Below the pieces are notes generated by a model. That model was not told where the DNA came from, made no database searches, and saw only the letters and a list, made by a program, of their open reading frames with translations. Positions 24,044 to 35,339 of a stretch of 64,000 nucleotides of DNA are shown here, piece by piece. This DNA comes from Prosopocoilus inquinatus. Lineage: Eukaryota > Arthropoda > Insecta > Coleoptera > Lucanidae. The DNA is taken from NCBI GenBank assembly GCA_036172665.1, contig CM069876.1, forward strand, positions 37,975,001-38,039,000, given 5' to 3'. Position 1 is the first letter of the stretch. Every line of letters begins with the position of its first letter. The translations under genes were made by a program, and so were the position numbers.

Positions 24044-25809
24044 GGTGCGCGTATTGTAAAATTAGTAATTTTTTGCAAATCGAACACCCTGTATATTATA
24101 GTATGTTTGGATAGTGCTTTCTACGAGCCTTCCAACCATACCATATGTTATGGTCTTAAGATTTATAACTTATGAGTTATTATCACTTTTCTATAATCCA
24201 CTGAAGGAACGTGCTGTAAAATATTTTCATTCGTCGCAGAATCCTTTAGGATGTATATTCATACAATTTATCGTACTTTCAGTGATTTAAATAAAAGTAA
24301 ATAAATAAATTCAGGACCTGAACGATTTTTTTTAAATAATTCCTGTCATGTAAGAACATATTACGAATCGGTTGGATAATCGCTGAATAGAACGCGGTAA
24401 CGCTTTGAAGTGGTCTCCATGGTTACCAAATTTGCTTCTCGACTTCTTTTATGGGGATATGAGTAAAGAAATGAAAAAATGTTCTTTTATCACAATGTGT
24501 TCGAAATCGTAGATACGTATTTCGACCGCCAAGCTACTATCTTCATTTCTATTAGAGATTCAATGAAAATATTCTTTGGCTCGTATCAACCATAGAGTGT
24601 GCGTGTGTAAATGATTAAAAATGAGCAACGTACCTGTTGAAATACGCATAAAAAGATATATTCTAATATTAGCATGAAATAAATTTCAAAAAACTATTAC
24701 TAAAGTGCTTTCACCTTTACTGTTATTAGTTTATGGGGATATGTAAAGAAACAAGGGTATAAAGATCTACCCGTCACATGCAAAGAGAAGAAAATGTGTG
24801 TTTAGCAATATGGCAAAGTTTCTTTTAAATTTTTTTTAATAGTTTAAATTTTTATGGTTTTTTAAACCTATTTGTGACTGGAGACATTTTGTTTTTTCTT
24901 ACTTAATGTGTAAAAAATATTAACATTCATTTACTTTTTTTTTGATATGTAGCTTCAAAATAGTAGAACTTTTTACCGTGTAAATAAATCGCTTCCATTC
25001 GTTCTCACAGTGTAATTGGAATTATTTAGTGAAAATCGTTCAGTTCCTGCATTTATTCCATATTTTTATTGCAACCGCTAAAACAATGATAATGAAATTA
25101 TTAATTTGAACAAAAATTAAGTATTTGGATAAATGTCTTGAATGATACAGCAGATACAATATTTCTGAGACGAATAAGAATATTATACAGTACGTTCCAT
25201 AAGTTGATTATAGAGAAGTGATAATAACTCACAAGTTATAAATCTTAAGACCATAAAATATGACATGGTTGGAAGGCTCGTAGAAAGCAGTATCCAAATA
25301 TACTATAATATACCTGATGTTCCATTTTAAAAAAAATTACTAATTTTACAATACGCGCACTGAATCATAGTGTTGTTGATAGTCGCTAGGATTTTAAAAC
25401 TGATGAATATTGTGAAAGTACAGAGATTTAGAAATATTTTGGTCCAAAGTTGATTGTCGTATCATTAAAATTGACAATTTGACAGACGATTAAACATGAC
25501 ACATTTTCTGCACAAAATTTAAAATAACTCGGTAAATACTAAAAATAAGTAAGTATAATTTTATACCATTTTTATCGTCTCTTCAAGGGCTAACCGAAAC
25601 TGCAATAAAATATATAGTGTTCCATTTAAAAAATGATAAGTTAGGTTTGTAACTTATTAAATGAACAGCCTGTATATTTGAAAATAATTTTAAATTACGC
25701 GGAATGAAAACCTACACAACTTTTGCTAAGACTTTTTCTTGATAAAATAAATTTAAAGGGCCATTATTGGACTTTTCGGGAGGTTTGGGACACCCTGTAC
25801 AAAGCAATT

Positions 25810-27350
25810 AATCCTCTCATAAATTTTCTTTTTCTGCATCATGAAATTGGACTGCTTAAGTTTTCTGCCGTTTCTTGTTACCTTTCTTTTCCCATCCAGG
25901 AAAGAGATTGTTTTTTTTTGCCCAAACCCCCTATTAAGGTAGGCTCTTCATTCTTCACTTTGGCAAGATAGCAGCGAACTTCGAAAGTAGGTGAACGTGA
26001 TCTCGAATAATTTATTTCAGAATTCTTTAAACGAAATACATATAGTATTGATCACAGTTAGATATAAAAATTAAATTGCCTTGTTGCATCACCAAACTAA
26101 CTTGAATAAAAGAAGATTGCCTAAGATTTCTTTTGATGGTGTCCATGAAGAACTTCCAATTCAGTCAAGTCCTCGTTTCACAACCTTATTGTATTTAAAG
26201 TAATCGAAATTTTTAATTAACTAGAACCCCCAATAAAAAATACTCCTTCGCTTCTTTGAGAACCATTTTAGAATGGCGTTCCTTTCATTTTCGATTCGTT
26301 CACGATCCTGAAAACAAAGCGCAAATTATTTTTTTTTTTCTTAAACTCCAGTGGTGTAGGACGAAAATAGTTTACGTATGAAAAATACGGACGTGTTTAC
26401 GGTAACTTAAAACTCAGAAGCGCCTTCGAAACACTCCGGGAAAATAAATTATTTATAAACATTTTAAATCGTGTTTGTTTAAATGGTGTTTATCTTTCCG
26501 ACGTGATTATTCACAATCAGTGGCGTTCTTGAACAGATGGACCGATGAAAGCAGTCACTTTCTTCCCGGATTAGTTTTTTCTTGTGCCGGTCTTTTTTTT
26601 TTTGTCAATCTTACGAACGCATTAAAAATAAATAAGTGAGCAGTTTAGTTGACGTAATGAAAGCTTCCTTATTTTCGAAGCAGCATTAAAATAAATTATG
26701 TCCTTGTTGACTACTGTCTTCATTATTGTTCTACTAAACGCGCTCAGGGTTATGGCATTTTATATATTGTTTTGAATGTGCCTTTATCGTGCGTAACATA
26801 AACGTTTCGGTAGAAATCACGCATTTATTTATGAGTGTCAGAAGCTAATGCTCATTGTAAATCGAAATTAAATGATACGATAATGTTTTGAGAGGACAGG
26901 AAGTTTTGAATTATGTTATCTTTTTAATTTATATTTGTTTTTTTTTTTCGAAACGAAAATTTATTGAAATTGTGCTGGTAATAATAAATACGTTAAAACT
27001 AATCTTTTAATTACATATTTGAATTGACAGTTGTGTGTATACAGGCTTGGAAACCGATTTGCGTGACACTGTAGTACGCATACTGCGCAAGACAAGACCT
27101 ATGTTGTATTAAACATTTTGTTGTTGAAGTCTTTGTCTTTGTAAATCTGTTTAAACAAATTCCTGCATAGGAACCAGAAGAAACTTTGCTAATAAGTTAT
27201 AAGCAAAGCTAGGGATGTTCCAGACGGGCCCAGGTGTCCTGTAATACCATGAATTTTTTTTACATCTGAATTCTATTGGAATATTAGTATAATAGATAGT
27301 TAATTTAATGTCACCTGTACTTTCGCCTGCCTTTTTTGCCTTTTTTTCAG
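25810..27350. other. intronic DNA without recognised features
   Basis: AT-rich sequence with no repeat boundary or exon-like frame that I can defend. A frame at 25723-25971 begins inside the fold-back arm and is not gene-like. Confidence 0.4.
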
Positions 27351-27356
27351 ACTAAT

Positions 27357-27511
27357 TCAGGCTGCGTTATATAAAAGTTTTAAACCAGGATTAAATTTAA
27401 GCCTAAGTTGTGAATGTGACATATCATGACGTAAGGCATATTGTGTCTCACATTCTAAGTTAACCTTCAAGTTAAATCTGGCTTAAATTTTTTATACAAC
27501 GTAGCTTTACT
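27357..27511. mobile_element. palindromic MITE (GGATTAAA family)
   Basis: A nearly complete palindrome. The left part GCGTTATATAAAAGTTTTAA then ACCAGGATTAAATTTAAGCC is mirrored by TTCAAGTTAAATCTGGCTTA and AATTTTTTATACAACG. The same family forms both arms of the composite at 43160-43533. Confidence 0.75.
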
Positions 27512-28031
27512 CTTTGAGGATTAACTTTGGAATTAATGTTGTAAAGAGTACCTTTGAGATATTACTTCCGGTAGGACTGGCATCCATTTCGTGTGCACGA
27601 TCATGTTGTCCTTGCTTGGTCTAAGAGTACCTGCTTTATGCATAATGAATGGACCTATTTGGCGATATTCCGTTGGTCCTGATGGTACACGACCCCATTT
27701 CACGCAGACATCTTCTGGAACTTAAGACAAACTAAGATTAAGACTTTTTGGTGCATTTGGAAATTTCTCAAGTTCATGAGATTGTTCTAGCGAACTGTCC
27801 ACTATTTAATTGATTGATTAGGCGATTAAATGACTCTTAAACTACTAATAAATAAATAAATAAACTACTAAAACTAATAGTTTATGCAAAGAGAAATCTG
27901 AGAGGTTTTGGCGAAAAGGCGATTCACAAATCATTATTTTCTTTCCAGTTACATTACATTTCAAGGTGAATTATTATCCAAAATGACCAAGACTTTCAGA
28001 TTTTATATAATCAGAATCTCTGAGGAGGACT

Positions 28032-28118
28032 TATAGTAGCCTGCATTTTATGAAGTCGCACTTTACAATGCAATTTAAATGAGAGAAACTGCGACTTCAT
28101 AAAATATAGGCTAGTATA
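28032..28118. repeat. short hairpin, ~29-bp arms
   Basis: TATAGTAGCCTGCATTTTAT then GAAGTCGCA is mirrored by TGCGACTTC then ATAAAATATAGGCTAGTATA, with a loop of about 29 bases. TACAGGGTGATGCG, a common TE-end word, follows immediately. Confidence 0.7.
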
Positions 28119-28554
28119 CAGGGTGATGCGTTGGCCTCTTTACAAACTTTGGCAAATTGAAGAAGATGCAATTTTGTGGTAAAAAAAAACATCCTATCAA
28201 CTCAGACTCAGTTTGCTCTTGTTTATTAAAAGTTATAGCGATTCAAAGTCATTGAAAAACAAAAAGGACGGTATTTCGCAGTATTTTGACGATTAATTTT
28301 TTCTGTAGACAGCAGTCTATTATTCTTGAAAATAATACAAAAAATTAATTCAAGTTTTGTCGGGTATAAAAAGTGAGCAACGCAATTTTGGGAAATACAC
28401 GGGAATTGCATATTTTTGTTGCATTTTTTGAGTTCCTGAATAAATTTTATCCTGAATTTTTAGGTCGTCGTCATTGGTCACTGTGCTGTTAAAAACAGAC
28501 GGCAAAATTCGAAAACCGCTCCCTCTAGATAGACCAATGATTAGAACACAGATT

Positions 28555-28795
28555 AAAAATTTACTCAGGAATTCGAAAACACCGATACGCGATGTTCAAT
28601 TGTTTTTCTTTTCGCAAACGGCATCTTATAGCTTATAAAAGGGGGGTGGAAAATGAAAAATAAAAATGGAGAAAATTCGAAGATTTTCCTGAATAACAAT
28701 TTAAGAAAATTAGAAGAATAGAATTTACTCAGGAATTCAAAAATACCGGAGCGCAATGTTCAATTGTTTTTCTCTTCGCAGACGGCACCTGATAC
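28555..28795. repeat. direct repeat (~160-180 bp apart)
   Basis: ATTTACTCAGGAATTC(G/A)AAAA(C/T)ACCG...GATGTTCAATTGTTTTTC and a following (A/G)ACGGCA are present twice, starting near 28560 and 28726. Related pieces flank the fold-back at 28901-29060. Confidence 0.7.
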
Positions 28796-28900
28796 TTCAG
28801 TTTTTTTTTTTTAATTTTATTTTGGTTCAAATTTTTTTCATAATACTGAACAACATAGTTTCGAAAAATATACGAAAATTGAACTTTTTGCTGCAATTTT

Positions 28901-29060
28901 GAGTTCCTGAATTCTAGCCTGAATTAATGAGTCGCCCATGGGTTTACCTTGATTGGTTGTCGAGCTGTGCTTTTAAAAATATAAAAAAAAACGCGAAAAC
29001 CACTCGCGTTGGACCCATGATGCGACCCATTAACTCAGGCTAGAATTTTCTCAGGAATTC
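28901..29060. mobile_element. fold-back MITE
   Basis: The left arm GAATTCTAGCCTGAATTAAT plus GAGTCGCCCATGGGT is mirrored by ACCCATGATGCGACCCATTA plus ACTCAGGCTAGAATTTTC and TCAGGAATTC. The middle is about 60 bp. Confidence 0.75.
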
Positions 29061-29139
29061 AAAAACGCAAATGATATAGTTTTTAATTTTTGGATAGTTC
29101 TTGCTCGTGAGAATTGCAGAGAATATGAAAAAAATAAAA

Positions 29140-29275
29140 AGGCTTTTTAAAAGCGAGCTGAGAGAGTAATTTATTGACTTACTTGACGTTTCGCAAATAT
29201 AATTATTTGCTTTATCAAAAGTAAGTCAATAAATTACTCTTTCGGCTCGTTTTTAAAAAGCCTTTTTATTTTTTT
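29140..29275 (-). repeat. inverted repeat with decayed hammerhead-like core, copy a
   Basis: Arms (CTTTTTAAAAGCGAGC... and its mirror ending GGCTCGTTTTTAAAAAGCC) pair over about 45 bp. At the centre the minus strand reads TTGACTTACTT-TTGATAA (29218-29212), a perfect GCAAATA-ATTA-TATTTGC stem II, GAAAC, GTC, then AAGTAAGTCAA, which closes a perfect stem I. This is hammerhead architecture with a GUC site, but the core is T-T-G-A-T-A-A rather than C-T-G-A-N-G-A. The G8-to-A change should abolish cleavage. Confidence 0.6.
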
Positions 29276-29829
29276 CATATTCTCTGATATATTTTTTGGT
29301 AACACGAATTAAATAATTTTTATTTTCCTTATGTTTTAAGTTCTCTTATTTCTATTTCAAGCTAGAACTAATTAATTAAAATATTCGCGCATTAAATGTG
29401 TGTTCTATGAGACGTTGACAGTTTTGATACGTCGATCTTTGGACCCGAACTTTTAGAAAATGTACTTTGTTACATCCTGCATTGTATAAAAACGAGAAAT
29501 TTGTAGTTTAACGAATTTATTATTAGTTAAGTATTAATTGAGTATTAATGAATTATTAATTATTATTAAATGAGTATTCTTCAATTGAGTGTGCATATAG
29601 TTAGCCAGTGTTAGTAGAAACGAGTACGTCGGTAATGTGTTGGTGTTGGCCTCGGATGAAGAGCCAAAGTACAGGGAGGGTAATATAAAAATAATAATTA
29701 TTTTTATGGTCAGCTTTGCCAAGCAATCGAGTGACTCTATGACTAATAATTATATTTTCGAAGAGGTAACATTTAGTTGATCCGACGTCCTCGAGAGATT
29801 TATAAAAGACAATTTAATCCATACTAATT

Positions 29830-30010
29830 TTAATTATAAACTTTAAGTACAAAGTTTTGTTAATATTGAGCCGGACAGAAATAAAATGGGAACACACTCA
29901 ACGTTTCGCTATAGATTTATAGCTTCGTCCGGTTCAAGATTAAAAAAAAAAACTTTGCACTTATTATAATTTTCATCGGACAAGAATCAACTTCAATTAT
30001 AAACTTTAAT
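29830..30010 (-). repeat. decayed hammerhead-like hairpin, copy c
   Basis: The minus strand reads CGGACGA (29931-29925), then AGCTATA-AATC-TATAGC (a good stem II), GAAAC (from 29907), GTT, GAGTG. One core position (expected U4) is G. Flanking words (GCCGGACA, CACTCAACGTTTC, TTTTCATCGGAC) match copy b at 20765-20880. Confidence 0.55.
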
Positions 30011-30359
30011 TCTACTTTAATTTAATTAGTGTTTAAATGTAATTTAGGGATTAAAATAAACAATCGCTAAGACGTGCGGCTCCCTTACTTGCATCCAATT
30101 TCGTTTTGTAACCACTCACATTTATCACAAATGACGAAGAAACTGAAGCTGTCTGTTTCTGAAACTATTAATGTGTTCGATTACCTGAAAGGTCTTGGTG
30201 CGTGTAATGGTAAGTTCCAAACGTGTATATTTTCACATTCTCCAAGTGTTTTAGGTAAGCCTCACATTGGCATATCTCCATTACGCGAAATTTTACAAAT
30301 CTTTTGACATTTTTGACATCTCGAAACAGTTGTTTGATAGTACCAATGAATATTTGAAT

Positions 30360-30860
30360 TAGAGAAACGACACTGCACTGTGGCGAATTTCTTTTACGAC
30401 ACAGATGCCAATTTCTTTTATGGTGTCACGAGGTGTAACAAAATACGTAATTCCCAATGTAAAGCTTCTAACAGATCCTTAAGGGCCGGTCTTTTCATCT
30501 CTCATTAATTTTAATCGTTGACTTATTCCCATAGCTACAATTGTAGAGAAAATTGTCTCTATAGGAATTAATCAACCGTTAAAATTAATGACATGAAAAT
30601 GAGATGAAAAGACCAGGCCTAAGTCCTTAAGTTTTGATATATTCATGCAGTTGTTTTTGAATCTAGATAGGCGACACAGTGGCCATTTTTTTAAGGAAAA
30701 CGGGATCGGTGGACGGGACGTTTTCTATTCCCAATGTACCGCTTTCAACAGGTCCTTAAGTCCTTAAATTTTGGCACATCCATGCGTTGTTTGAAAATAC
30801 TAATGAGTTTTTGAATCTAGAGGGATGACCCAACTTACTGTTCCAAAAAGTGAGGTCGGT
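30360..30860. repeat. diverged direct repeat interrupted by a MITE
   Basis: TTCCCAATGTA..GCTT(C/T)..AACAG(A/G)TCCTTAAG occurs at about 30451 and 30728. It is followed in each case by TTTTG(A/G)..(A/C)AT..TTCATGC / TCCATGCG and TTTTTGAATCTAGA. The MITE at 30483-30619 sits in the first copy. Confidence 0.6.
30483..30619. mobile_element. MITE, PIF/Harbinger-like (TAA target duplication)
   Basis: Ends GGGCCGGTCTTTTCATCTC and GAGATGAAAAGACCAGGCC are inverted repeats. Arms continue through ATTAATTTTAA for about 45 bp. TAA flanks both sides (30480-30482, 30620-30622). The total of 137 bp has no ORF. Confidence 0.8.
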
Positions 30861-30878
30861 CGTTCTCTTGAAGACTAA

Positions 30879-31052
30879 CCCCTTATTAAATAACTCCTAA
30901 CGACATCATTAGATAACGAAAATCGTTATGTGATATTTTTTAACCAATCAATACATATAAATGCGCTGTATCTAAGACCTTATTGGTCAAAATACGTCGC
31001 TTAGCGATTTTCGTTGTTTAACGAGGTCGTTATGAGTTATAGAATAGAGGGG
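30879..31052. mobile_element. MITE, 3-bp TAA target duplication
   Basis: Starts CCCCTTATTAAATAACTC and ends GAGTTATAGAATAGAGGGG, with inner arms AACGAAAATCGTTA / AGCGATTTTCGTTG. TAA flanks both ends (30876-30878, 31053-31055). It is 174 bp and non-coding, probably the same superfamily as the neighbouring MITE though the sequence family differs. Confidence 0.75.
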
Positions 31053-31139
31053 TAAGTTGTAGACAGGGGTTGCGTCCGAATGCCCACTCAGTGGAGACGA
31101 CTTAGGAAAACTCTAAAGGTGTTATGAAAACGGGCGCCA

Positions 31140-33105
31140 CCCAGCAGTGCTGATGCGTATCCTTGTACGTCCTTGAAAAGTACAACTTCCCAGTACCCAC
31201 TTCTTCGTTGGTGTACCCCCAATTATTGAGCGTTAAGGAAAGCAGTGAGCAAGGAAAACCCAATAGAAAGAAAAAAAAGATAAGTGGCTGTGCACCTATT
31301 TTTCAAACACCTCCCCAAACGTATGTGTCCGAAAAACTGTCGTTTTTCAACAAATAAATTTCGGTTCGGCCCAAAGACAAATCATTATTGAGGCACACGC
31401 CGGTAATAGTACGAATCCTTTGATAAGATGGTCGACCGTAATTTAATTTGATACGTTCAGAATAGTAGATCCCAAAACGAGAGCAAAAATACCTTCTACG
31501 TGAGTACTCTCATGTTGGCTTACAAAAGCCAACGTTAAAAATTGTATAATAACCAAAACAACCGTTGTGCGTGAAGCGTATCAACAGAAATAAATCGGGG
31601 CGGCGATACCTTTCTCTTCTTTTTTTTTTGTTCTTAACGGAGACTCGAAAAGGGAAACGCTTCCACAATTTATACGTGGCTTATCAAGATAAATAAAGGC
31701 ACACACCCGACGCCAGATCGAAGATAGACAGCCGGGAGAGTGTATCCTTGTATGTTATCGAAAAGCACAACCCCGCAGGACTAGCTTCTTCGTTGGTATA
31801 CCCCCAATTATTGAGCGTTAAGGAAAGCAATGAGCAAGGGGAACCCAATAGAAGGAAAAGAAAAAGATAAGTGACTGTGCCCTTTTTTCAAACACTTCCT
31901 CAAGAATATGTGTCCCAAACACTGCCGTTTTTCAACAAATAAACTCTGGTTCGGCCCAAAAACAAATCATTTATTGAGGCAGACGCCGGTAATAGTACGA
32001 ACCCCCGAATGGGGTGGTCGGCCGTAATTTTATTTTATATATTCAGGATAATAGAGCTCAAAAGAGGGCAAAAAGCACTTCTGCGTGAGTACTCTCATGT
32101 CAGCTTACAAAAACCAACGTGAAAATTTCTAGGGATGCGCCGAACCATCGATTCGGCTTCGGTATTCGGCTGCTTCGGCCGAAGCAAAATCGCAAAAAAT
32201 TTCTTGTTGAAACTTGTTGAATTGCATAGCTAAGTGCGGTTGAAATTCTCAGTTTAGATTTTAAACGCAAGCAAATATTAGTTTAGGCAAGTGTTTGTCA
32301 AAATGTATAAAAAAACTAGGGAAATTTGGAAATGTTATGTGTTATGTAAAAATAAGTATTATATAAAGTCCATTATATTACATGTATATATGTATGTAAA
32401 CTTTTAAATTTAGTAAAATATTTATTTATGCAATCATACTGTTTGCGTTTTTTTGACTTCTCAAGTAAATGTTTTCCAAACGCTGCGATTCGGCCGAAGC
32501 TTTGCGCTTCGGGCTGAAATGCGATCAAATATTCGGTATTCGGCCGAATTGAAAAAATGCCGCTTCGGCGCATCCCTAAAAATTTCTATAATAACCAAAA
32601 CAACCGTTGTGCGTGAAGTGTATCAAGAGACAGAAATCGGGGCGGCTAAACCTGCTTTTTTTTTGTTTTTAACGGAGATTCGAAGGAGGAAACGTTTCCA
32701 AAATGTATTCGTGGCTTATCAAGACAAATAGGGGCACACACCCGATGCCAGATCGAAGATAGACAGCCGGGAGAGTATATCCTTGTATGTTATCGAAAAG
32801 CATCAAATACTTCCTCAAGAGTACGTGTCCCAAACGCTGCCGTTTTTCAACAAATAAACTCTGCTTCGTCCCAAAAACAAATCATTTATTGAGGCAGACG
32901 CCGGTAATAGTACGAATCCCCTAATGGGGTAGTCGGCTGTAATTTTATTTGATATATTTAGGATCATAGAGCCCAAGAGAGGGCAAAAAGCGCTTCTGCG
33001 TGAGTACTCTCATGTCGGCTTACAAAAACCAACGTGAAAATTTATATAATAACCAAAACAACCGTTTTGCGTGAAGCGCATCAACAGAAACAAATACTTA
33101 GTACC
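31140..33105 (+). repeat. tandem repeat, ~585-bp unit, three copies
   Basis: Each copy carries, in order, TATCCTTGTA(T/C)GT, CCCCCAATTATTGAGCGTTA, TGTGTCC..AAC..TGCCGTTTTTCAACAAATAAA, GACGCCGGTAATAGTACGAA, GTGAGTACTCTCATGT and AATAACCAAAACAACCG. Copies start near 31165, 31745 and 32780. Copy 2 is split by the hAT element at 32130-32578, and copy 3 lacks about 120 bp after its start. No frame is shared by the copies, so the repeat is probably non-coding. Confidence 0.85.
32130..32578. mobile_element. non-autonomous hAT element
   Basis: The 449-bp insertion has perfect 15-bp terminal inverted repeats, TAGGGATGCGCCGAA and TTCGGCGCATCCCTA. It is flanked by an exact 8-bp duplication AAAATTTC (32122-32129 and 32579-32586). 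The neighbouring copies of the host repeat show the empty site, so insertion into a pre-existing tandem unit is directly visible. TTCGG/CCGAA words crowd both ends, as subterminal hAT repeats do. There is no transposase frame. Confidence 0.92.
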
Positions 33106-34640
33106 AACGCCCAATTCGCAATATCGACGAGTGAACAATTACTTTTCGACCAACACCTCATGCGCTCGTCGCCGGAATAGATTAGGAAAGTAAACGTCAC
33201 AGAAGGCGGAGCTGAGTCGTTTAGTATCTTTTCTTAATAAGTCGGGCATATGTCTTAAATTATTCCTGCTATAACGCCGGAGTTAACGTAAACATAAACC
33301 TCAACATTGAACAATATTAAGACGACGAGAATCGACGAGAACTCACACAGCTATAAGTCAGTATGTTGAATTTTTCCTTGAAAAATACTTGACAAATTCA
33401 TTACATGCTTTCTCACAGGCATTTTCACCCAACTATTTTTATTTTACTCTTTTAGGTTATGTTTGTTAACGTTGTTGACAAGCGACTGTACTTAGCTCAG
33501 ACGTACAAGTTTTTAATAACAGATAAATTAACTACTTACGTAAAATAAGCCCAACTGAAATAATTTTATTGAAGTTTTTCACCATAAGTTTCAGTAATAA
33601 GCAAAGGTTCTCACAAGAACTCTGTGTAGAGTGGGTATTTTGAGTTTATTTAACCTAACCCATTCATTTTTGCAGTCCAATAGACTCCGTTTTAAATTTC
33701 GCGCCAGCTTTAGGACCGCCCACTTTTCTAATCTATTGCAAAACTCCTATGCGACCGCCTCGTCACCTAGCGACAGCTAACCGCACTCCACGAAGATAAA
33801 TCTACAAGGCCAAAGAACGACGGGAAAAAATCATAACAGCAGAAAACAGGATAAAAAGAAACTTAATGAGAATTTTGCAGTAGACATAAACGGCTTTTAA
33901 CTGCGGGTACTTTTACATTTTTGTATCTTAGTTTTATTCGACCTTGGTTGAACCAAACTCATTCATTGGCTTTTAACATAGTGCAGCTTCAAATTGATCA
34001 ATTTAAACCAATTTAGACCTCGGTTCGAATAATGATGAAACGGTTTGATTGGTTAAAGAAGTTATGTGTTGTAAAAATAAGGAGGTCTATGATGTCTTAT
34101 GAAAAAATGAAACTGTCTATTTCCTCCTCCTGGAACAACCACAGGTGGCACAAGACGCCATTTCTTTTGTCTTAATACCAAGTCCCGTATTTTCCACCAC
34201 AGTTTAACTTTAATCTTTCTTCATTTTTTTATTACCTTATGAGCATATCTAACTATACTAATGATTAAAGTTAAATTGTGCCTAAGTACTGCGAGAATTT
34301 CAAATGCGGAAATATCAGTGCTAATTTGACAGATGTGACTTACTTACAACGTGAAGGAAGCATCGAGTCACGTGACATCGTCTTCTCTGGATTCAGACTC
34401 GTTGACCCAGACGAACGTGACCTTCTTTGCATTATATCAAACCATTCATTGTAATACGTAATAAATTAACTTGACTATGCAGAGGTGTATGTAATTGTAC
34501 CTCCGAAGGCCGCGCGGTATTTATAAACGACAAAACTGCCACTGAACGTAATTCTTGTTATCGTTTTGCGTCGTGCTGTTATTTTTTTTTTGAAGGCACG
34601 CTCGTTCATCATAAGGGAAATTTAATATCGCCCTGCCCTT
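33106..34640. other. intronic DNA; weak inverted repeats only
   Basis: Two weak TIR-like pairs are present: ATAGATTAGGAAAGT (33177) with ACTTTTCTAATCTATT (33732), and CACAGTTTAACTTTAATC (34198) with GATTAAAGTTAAATTGTG (34263). The second pair is compatible with a small MITE. No exon found before the acceptor at 34685. Confidence 0.4.
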
Positions 34641-34685
34641 TGTTCCTCCTGGACAAGCTAATTAATTATCGTCGCATTGTTACAG

Positions 34686-34821
34686 ATCCGCGAGGCCTTA
34701 AATTCGTCAGTGTCACCTTGCGCCGACCTTCGGGGATGGGCCTGCGGAGGGTGGCTGGCCAAATACGCTCTGCCCCAGGACAGGGGCATATGGGACCAGA
34801 AACAACAGTTGGCAAAGCAAG
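34686..34821 (+). CDS. M13 metallopeptidase, coding exon 2 (cysteine motif)
   Basis: The exon starts after TTGTTACAG at phase 0 and ends CAAG|GTGAGC at phase 1, giving 45 codons plus one base. The peptide reads directly on from exon 1: SAQ then IREALNSSVSPCADLRGWAC, followed by GGWLAKYALP and QDRGIWDQKQQLAKQ. In M13 enzymes this segment is usually P-C-x-D-F-Y-x-x-A-C-G-x-W and forms disulphides at the base of the ectodomain. Here D-F-Y is D-L-R, while both cysteines, the A-C-G-G-W and the conserved W-D/G-x-x-x-x-L-A pattern are kept. N-S-S at exon residues 6-8 is a possible N-glycosylation site. Overlapping 61- and 88-codon frames run through the splice sites and have no separate meaning. Confidence 0.88.
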
Positions 34822-35339
34822 GTGAGCCCTGTTTGTGTATTCACATTCACCCCTTCAACAACGCGCGGAAAACAAGTTTAGGTAAATCCCTGCATGTAAC
34901 GTTGCAGAGGGTCGTTTATTCATGTCAAGCTGAAAGCTCTTAAAGCACCTACCGGTCGGTGGTTATCATCATCATCAATTAATTTTGATTAGAGTCCGGT
35001 GAGGTGACTCGAATTTTGAGCCGCAGATTAGGTTACTAAAACAGAGTAAATAAATAAACGAGGCGAAACTTTGCGATTAAAATTTTTATGAATAATGAGT
35101 TGGTAGTCCATTTGAGAAGTTGCAGTGGAGTCTGGGGCGAGGATATTATTCACACCCCTTTCCCGAGCGGGCTAAGTAGGTCATCCCCCGCAATAAAGCA
35201 GGAACATTACCCACCGCAGCAGCAGTTCTGGATTTGATAATTAAAGTATGCAGGAAATTACGCTTTTTCTGATTATACCAATTTACTGAATGCGAGTTTG
35301 TACTCGACGGAAACATTAACGTTAGGAACTTCTCTACCC

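Larger units (their letters stand above)
22190..25805. mobile_element. large fold-back element with split left arm
   Basis: The outer ends are TGTACAGGGTGTCCCAA and its complement TTGGGACACCCTGTACA (with one or two changes). The right arm runs unbroken from 25805 down to about 25030 (775 bp). Its mirror on the left is in two pieces, 22190-22622 and 24043-24340, separated by an insertion at about 22623-24043. Arms share long exact words such as CTGTTCATTTAATAAGTTAC and CATTTTTATCGTCTCTTCAA. About 690 bp of single-copy spacer lies between 24340 and 25030. No transposase frame was found, so it is non-autonomous or dead. Confidence 0.85.
15975..34685 (+). other. intron 1 of the M13 peptidase gene (18.7 kb)
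   Basis: It is bounded by GTAAGT and TTGTTACAG and is phase 0 on both sides. No exon-like frame with M13 similarity was found inside. The protein also reads continuously across the junction, so no missing exon is needed. The contents are repeats, listed separately. Confidence 0.8.

Noticed and set aside
24480..24560. GTATTTCGACCGCCAAGC...ATCTTCAT as another hammerhead-like core
   Set aside because: The CUGANGA word is not recognisable (AATGAAGA) and the stems do not pair well; more likely a separate TE-end hairpin motif.
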